From contig JBLIRR010000033.1 of NCBI GenBank assembly GCA_049472395.1, positions 9,333 to 73,332 of the forward strand: 64,000 nucleotides of DNA. The letters are read 5' to 3'. The translations under genes were made by a program, and so were the position numbers. Shown here one piece after another: positions 63,158 through 64,000 of the stretch. The notes beneath the pieces were generated by a model, which saw nothing but the letters and a program-made list of their open reading frames with translations, was not told the DNA's origin and did no database searches. Source of the stretch: JBLIRR01 sp049472395. Its GTDB lineage: Bacteria > SZUA-182 > DTGQ01 > JBLIRR01. Numbering within the stretch: the first letter of the stretch is position 1; the number at the start of each line of letters is the position of its first letter.

Positions 63158-63937
63158 CTATTTGCTGAGATTTTCAAGATAGGCTTTCGTAAATAGTGTA
63201 TCATCCAGCCTCTTTGTTGAGATATCCGATATTTCCACTAGTGTCTTATTTCCCTTCTCAAACTCATCAATATACATATGTTTCACCGGAACGAACCTAT
63301 TGTTTATGGGCGCATATTTCAGAAAATACGCTGTCTGCATCAGGGTGCCTGAGAGTGAGTATGATTCTTCCTTAAGGGGGAGATAGTCGTCCTTTTTTAT
63401 CCAGTATATCTTTTTGGGATAATCCACATCATTTACCTTTGCCCTCAATTCCAGTTTATATACCGGTATCTTACCCAATATTTCCTCACTGAGCAGTTCT
63501 GCTCCCTTCTCATCGTGCGCTCCCTCGTAAAGCTCGGTGAGCTTTCTTTTTTCAAAATCATCCGCTTTTGCATCCGACCCGCCGATACTCTCATCCCTGT
63601 TCACATGCTGAAAGGTCCTCGTATTTCGTCTGTACATCCAAAAATTATCTCCCACTCTCAAATATCCGTTTCCTCTCTCTGTCTCCGGATCAGTCATTAC
63701 TATAAGAAAAGAGTCATCTGAATCCCTTCGGTAGTAGATCATTTCAATGACCTTGACCCCCTGTTCAACCTTCTGCTGTGTCATAATGACCTTTGCTTTC
63801 ACATCATTAATGATTTCCATGTTATCCTCGATCTTTTTCAATATTTCTTCTATTTTTAAGGTTTCAGCGTATCCGTGACTGAAAAAAAGAAAAGTACATA
63901 ACAAAATCAGTATCCATATTTTCTCAGCAATTCTCAT
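63158..63937 (-). CDS. LolA-like outer-membrane lipoprotein-sorting protein
   Basis: The 259-residue periplasmic protein has a signal peptide (IWILILLCTFLFFSHGYAE). Its domain (VKAKVIMTQQKVEQGVKVIE; NGYLRVGDNFWMYRRNTRTF; VDYPKKIYWIKKDDYLPLKE) matches the outer-membrane lipoprotein-sorting LolA-like family that binds lipids or lipoproteins. The start codon and first residues (MRIAE) lie inside a dispersed palindromic repeat; the repeat also places GGGAG about 10 bases upstream as a possible ribosome site. The redoxin gene follows after 24 bases and is probably co-transcribed. The role is inferred from family. Confidence 0.85.
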   Translation of the reverse strand: MRIAEKIWILILLCTFLFFSHGYAETLKIEEILKKIEDNMEIINDVKAKVIMTQQKVEQGVKVIEMIYYRRDSDDSFLIVMTDPETERGNGYLRVGDNFWMYRRNTRTFQHVNRDESIGGSDAKADDFEKRKLTELYEGAHDEKGAELLSEEILGKIPVYKLELRAKVNDVDYPKKIYWIKKDDYLPLKEESYSLSGTLMQTAYFLKYAPINNRFVPVKHMYIDEFEKGNKTLVEISDISTKRLDDTLFTKAYLENLSK

Positions 63938-64000
63938 TATGGCGCACTCCCAAAAGTATAAGGGATTTCTGCTATTTGTTGAGTGGTGTAGCGAGGTCTT
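63925..64000. repeat. Dispersed palindromic repeat, copy C (overlaps a gene start; runs to the window edge)
   Basis: Starts CAGCAATTCTCATTATGGCG and continues AAGGGATTTCTGCTATTTGT, then TGAGTGGTGTAGCGAGG, closely matching the 18432-18513 copy. Its left end encodes the first codons of the LolA-like gene on the minus strand. The right end is probably incomplete at the window edge. Confidence 0.75.

Overview
The window looks like chromosomal DNA of an uncultured Gram-negative bacterium that makes LPS. The evidence is a KDO operon, a heptosyltransferase-like gene, a Wzi-like outer-membrane protein and several other beta-barrel or lipoprotein genes. The run siroheme dehydrogenase-ccsA-hemA-hemC-cobA/hemD-hemB, the GAF/AAA+ regulator and a probable selenocysteine codon resemble Desulfobacterota/Nitrospirota-type genomes. 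An archaeal/spirochaete-type PheRS pair makes the phylum uncertain, and I do not assign one. No tRNA, rRNA, CRISPR array or intact transposon was seen.

Layout. 1-5892 (+): tetrapyrrole and cytochrome c maturation operon. 5864-9087 (-): KDO operon kdsB-kdsA-X-kdsC, where X sits in the KdsD position but fuses a transaldolase/fructose-6-phosphate-aldolase-like domain to KdsD-type CBS domains. 9380-16190 (+): AT-rich surface polysaccharide island (GT9, two GT4, sugar epimerase, nucleotidyltransferase, radical SAM/SPASM). 16828-18387 (-): Wzi-like barrel. 18432-18624: composite dispersed repeat. 18889-22719 (+): sulfate ABC transporter sbp-cysT-cysW-cysA. 23721-25331 (+): GAF/AAA+/Fis regulator with an altered sigma54-contact loop. 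25416-28040 (-): secreted Kazal/cohesin/dockerin/IPT protein.

28526-45470 (-) is the most unusual region. It is a 17-kb colinear gene set: ECF-like sigma factor, zinc-type anti-sigma factor, a CHAT protease-TM-CsgG-like protein, a FadL/PorV-like barrel, a TPR/CsgG-like lipoprotein, and a 3210-residue secreted protein with about 34 LVIVD repeats, three tandem caspase/C13-like modules (only the middle one keeps the His/Cys pair), two duplicated PPC-like domains and a C-terminal choice-of-anchor-U-like domain. A subtilase is transcribed divergently from the sigma gene. I infer a dedicated regulated cell-surface protease system.

47629-57696: Cu-type P-ATPase, a small protein, an ICMT-like membrane protein with an unknown C-terminal half, a hybrid histidine kinase, a lipoprotein alpha/beta hydrolase, and a DUF4105/DUF3015 pair. 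58005-61315 (+): archaeal-type pheS-pheT. 61464-62597 (+): a secreted protein resembling a subtilase prodomain without its protease. 62666-63937 (-): a LolA-like protein followed by a redoxin whose peroxidatic Cys codon is an in-frame TGA (probable selenocysteine). A dispersed palindromic repeat (18432, 62599, 63925) supplies the start codon of the LolA-like gene.
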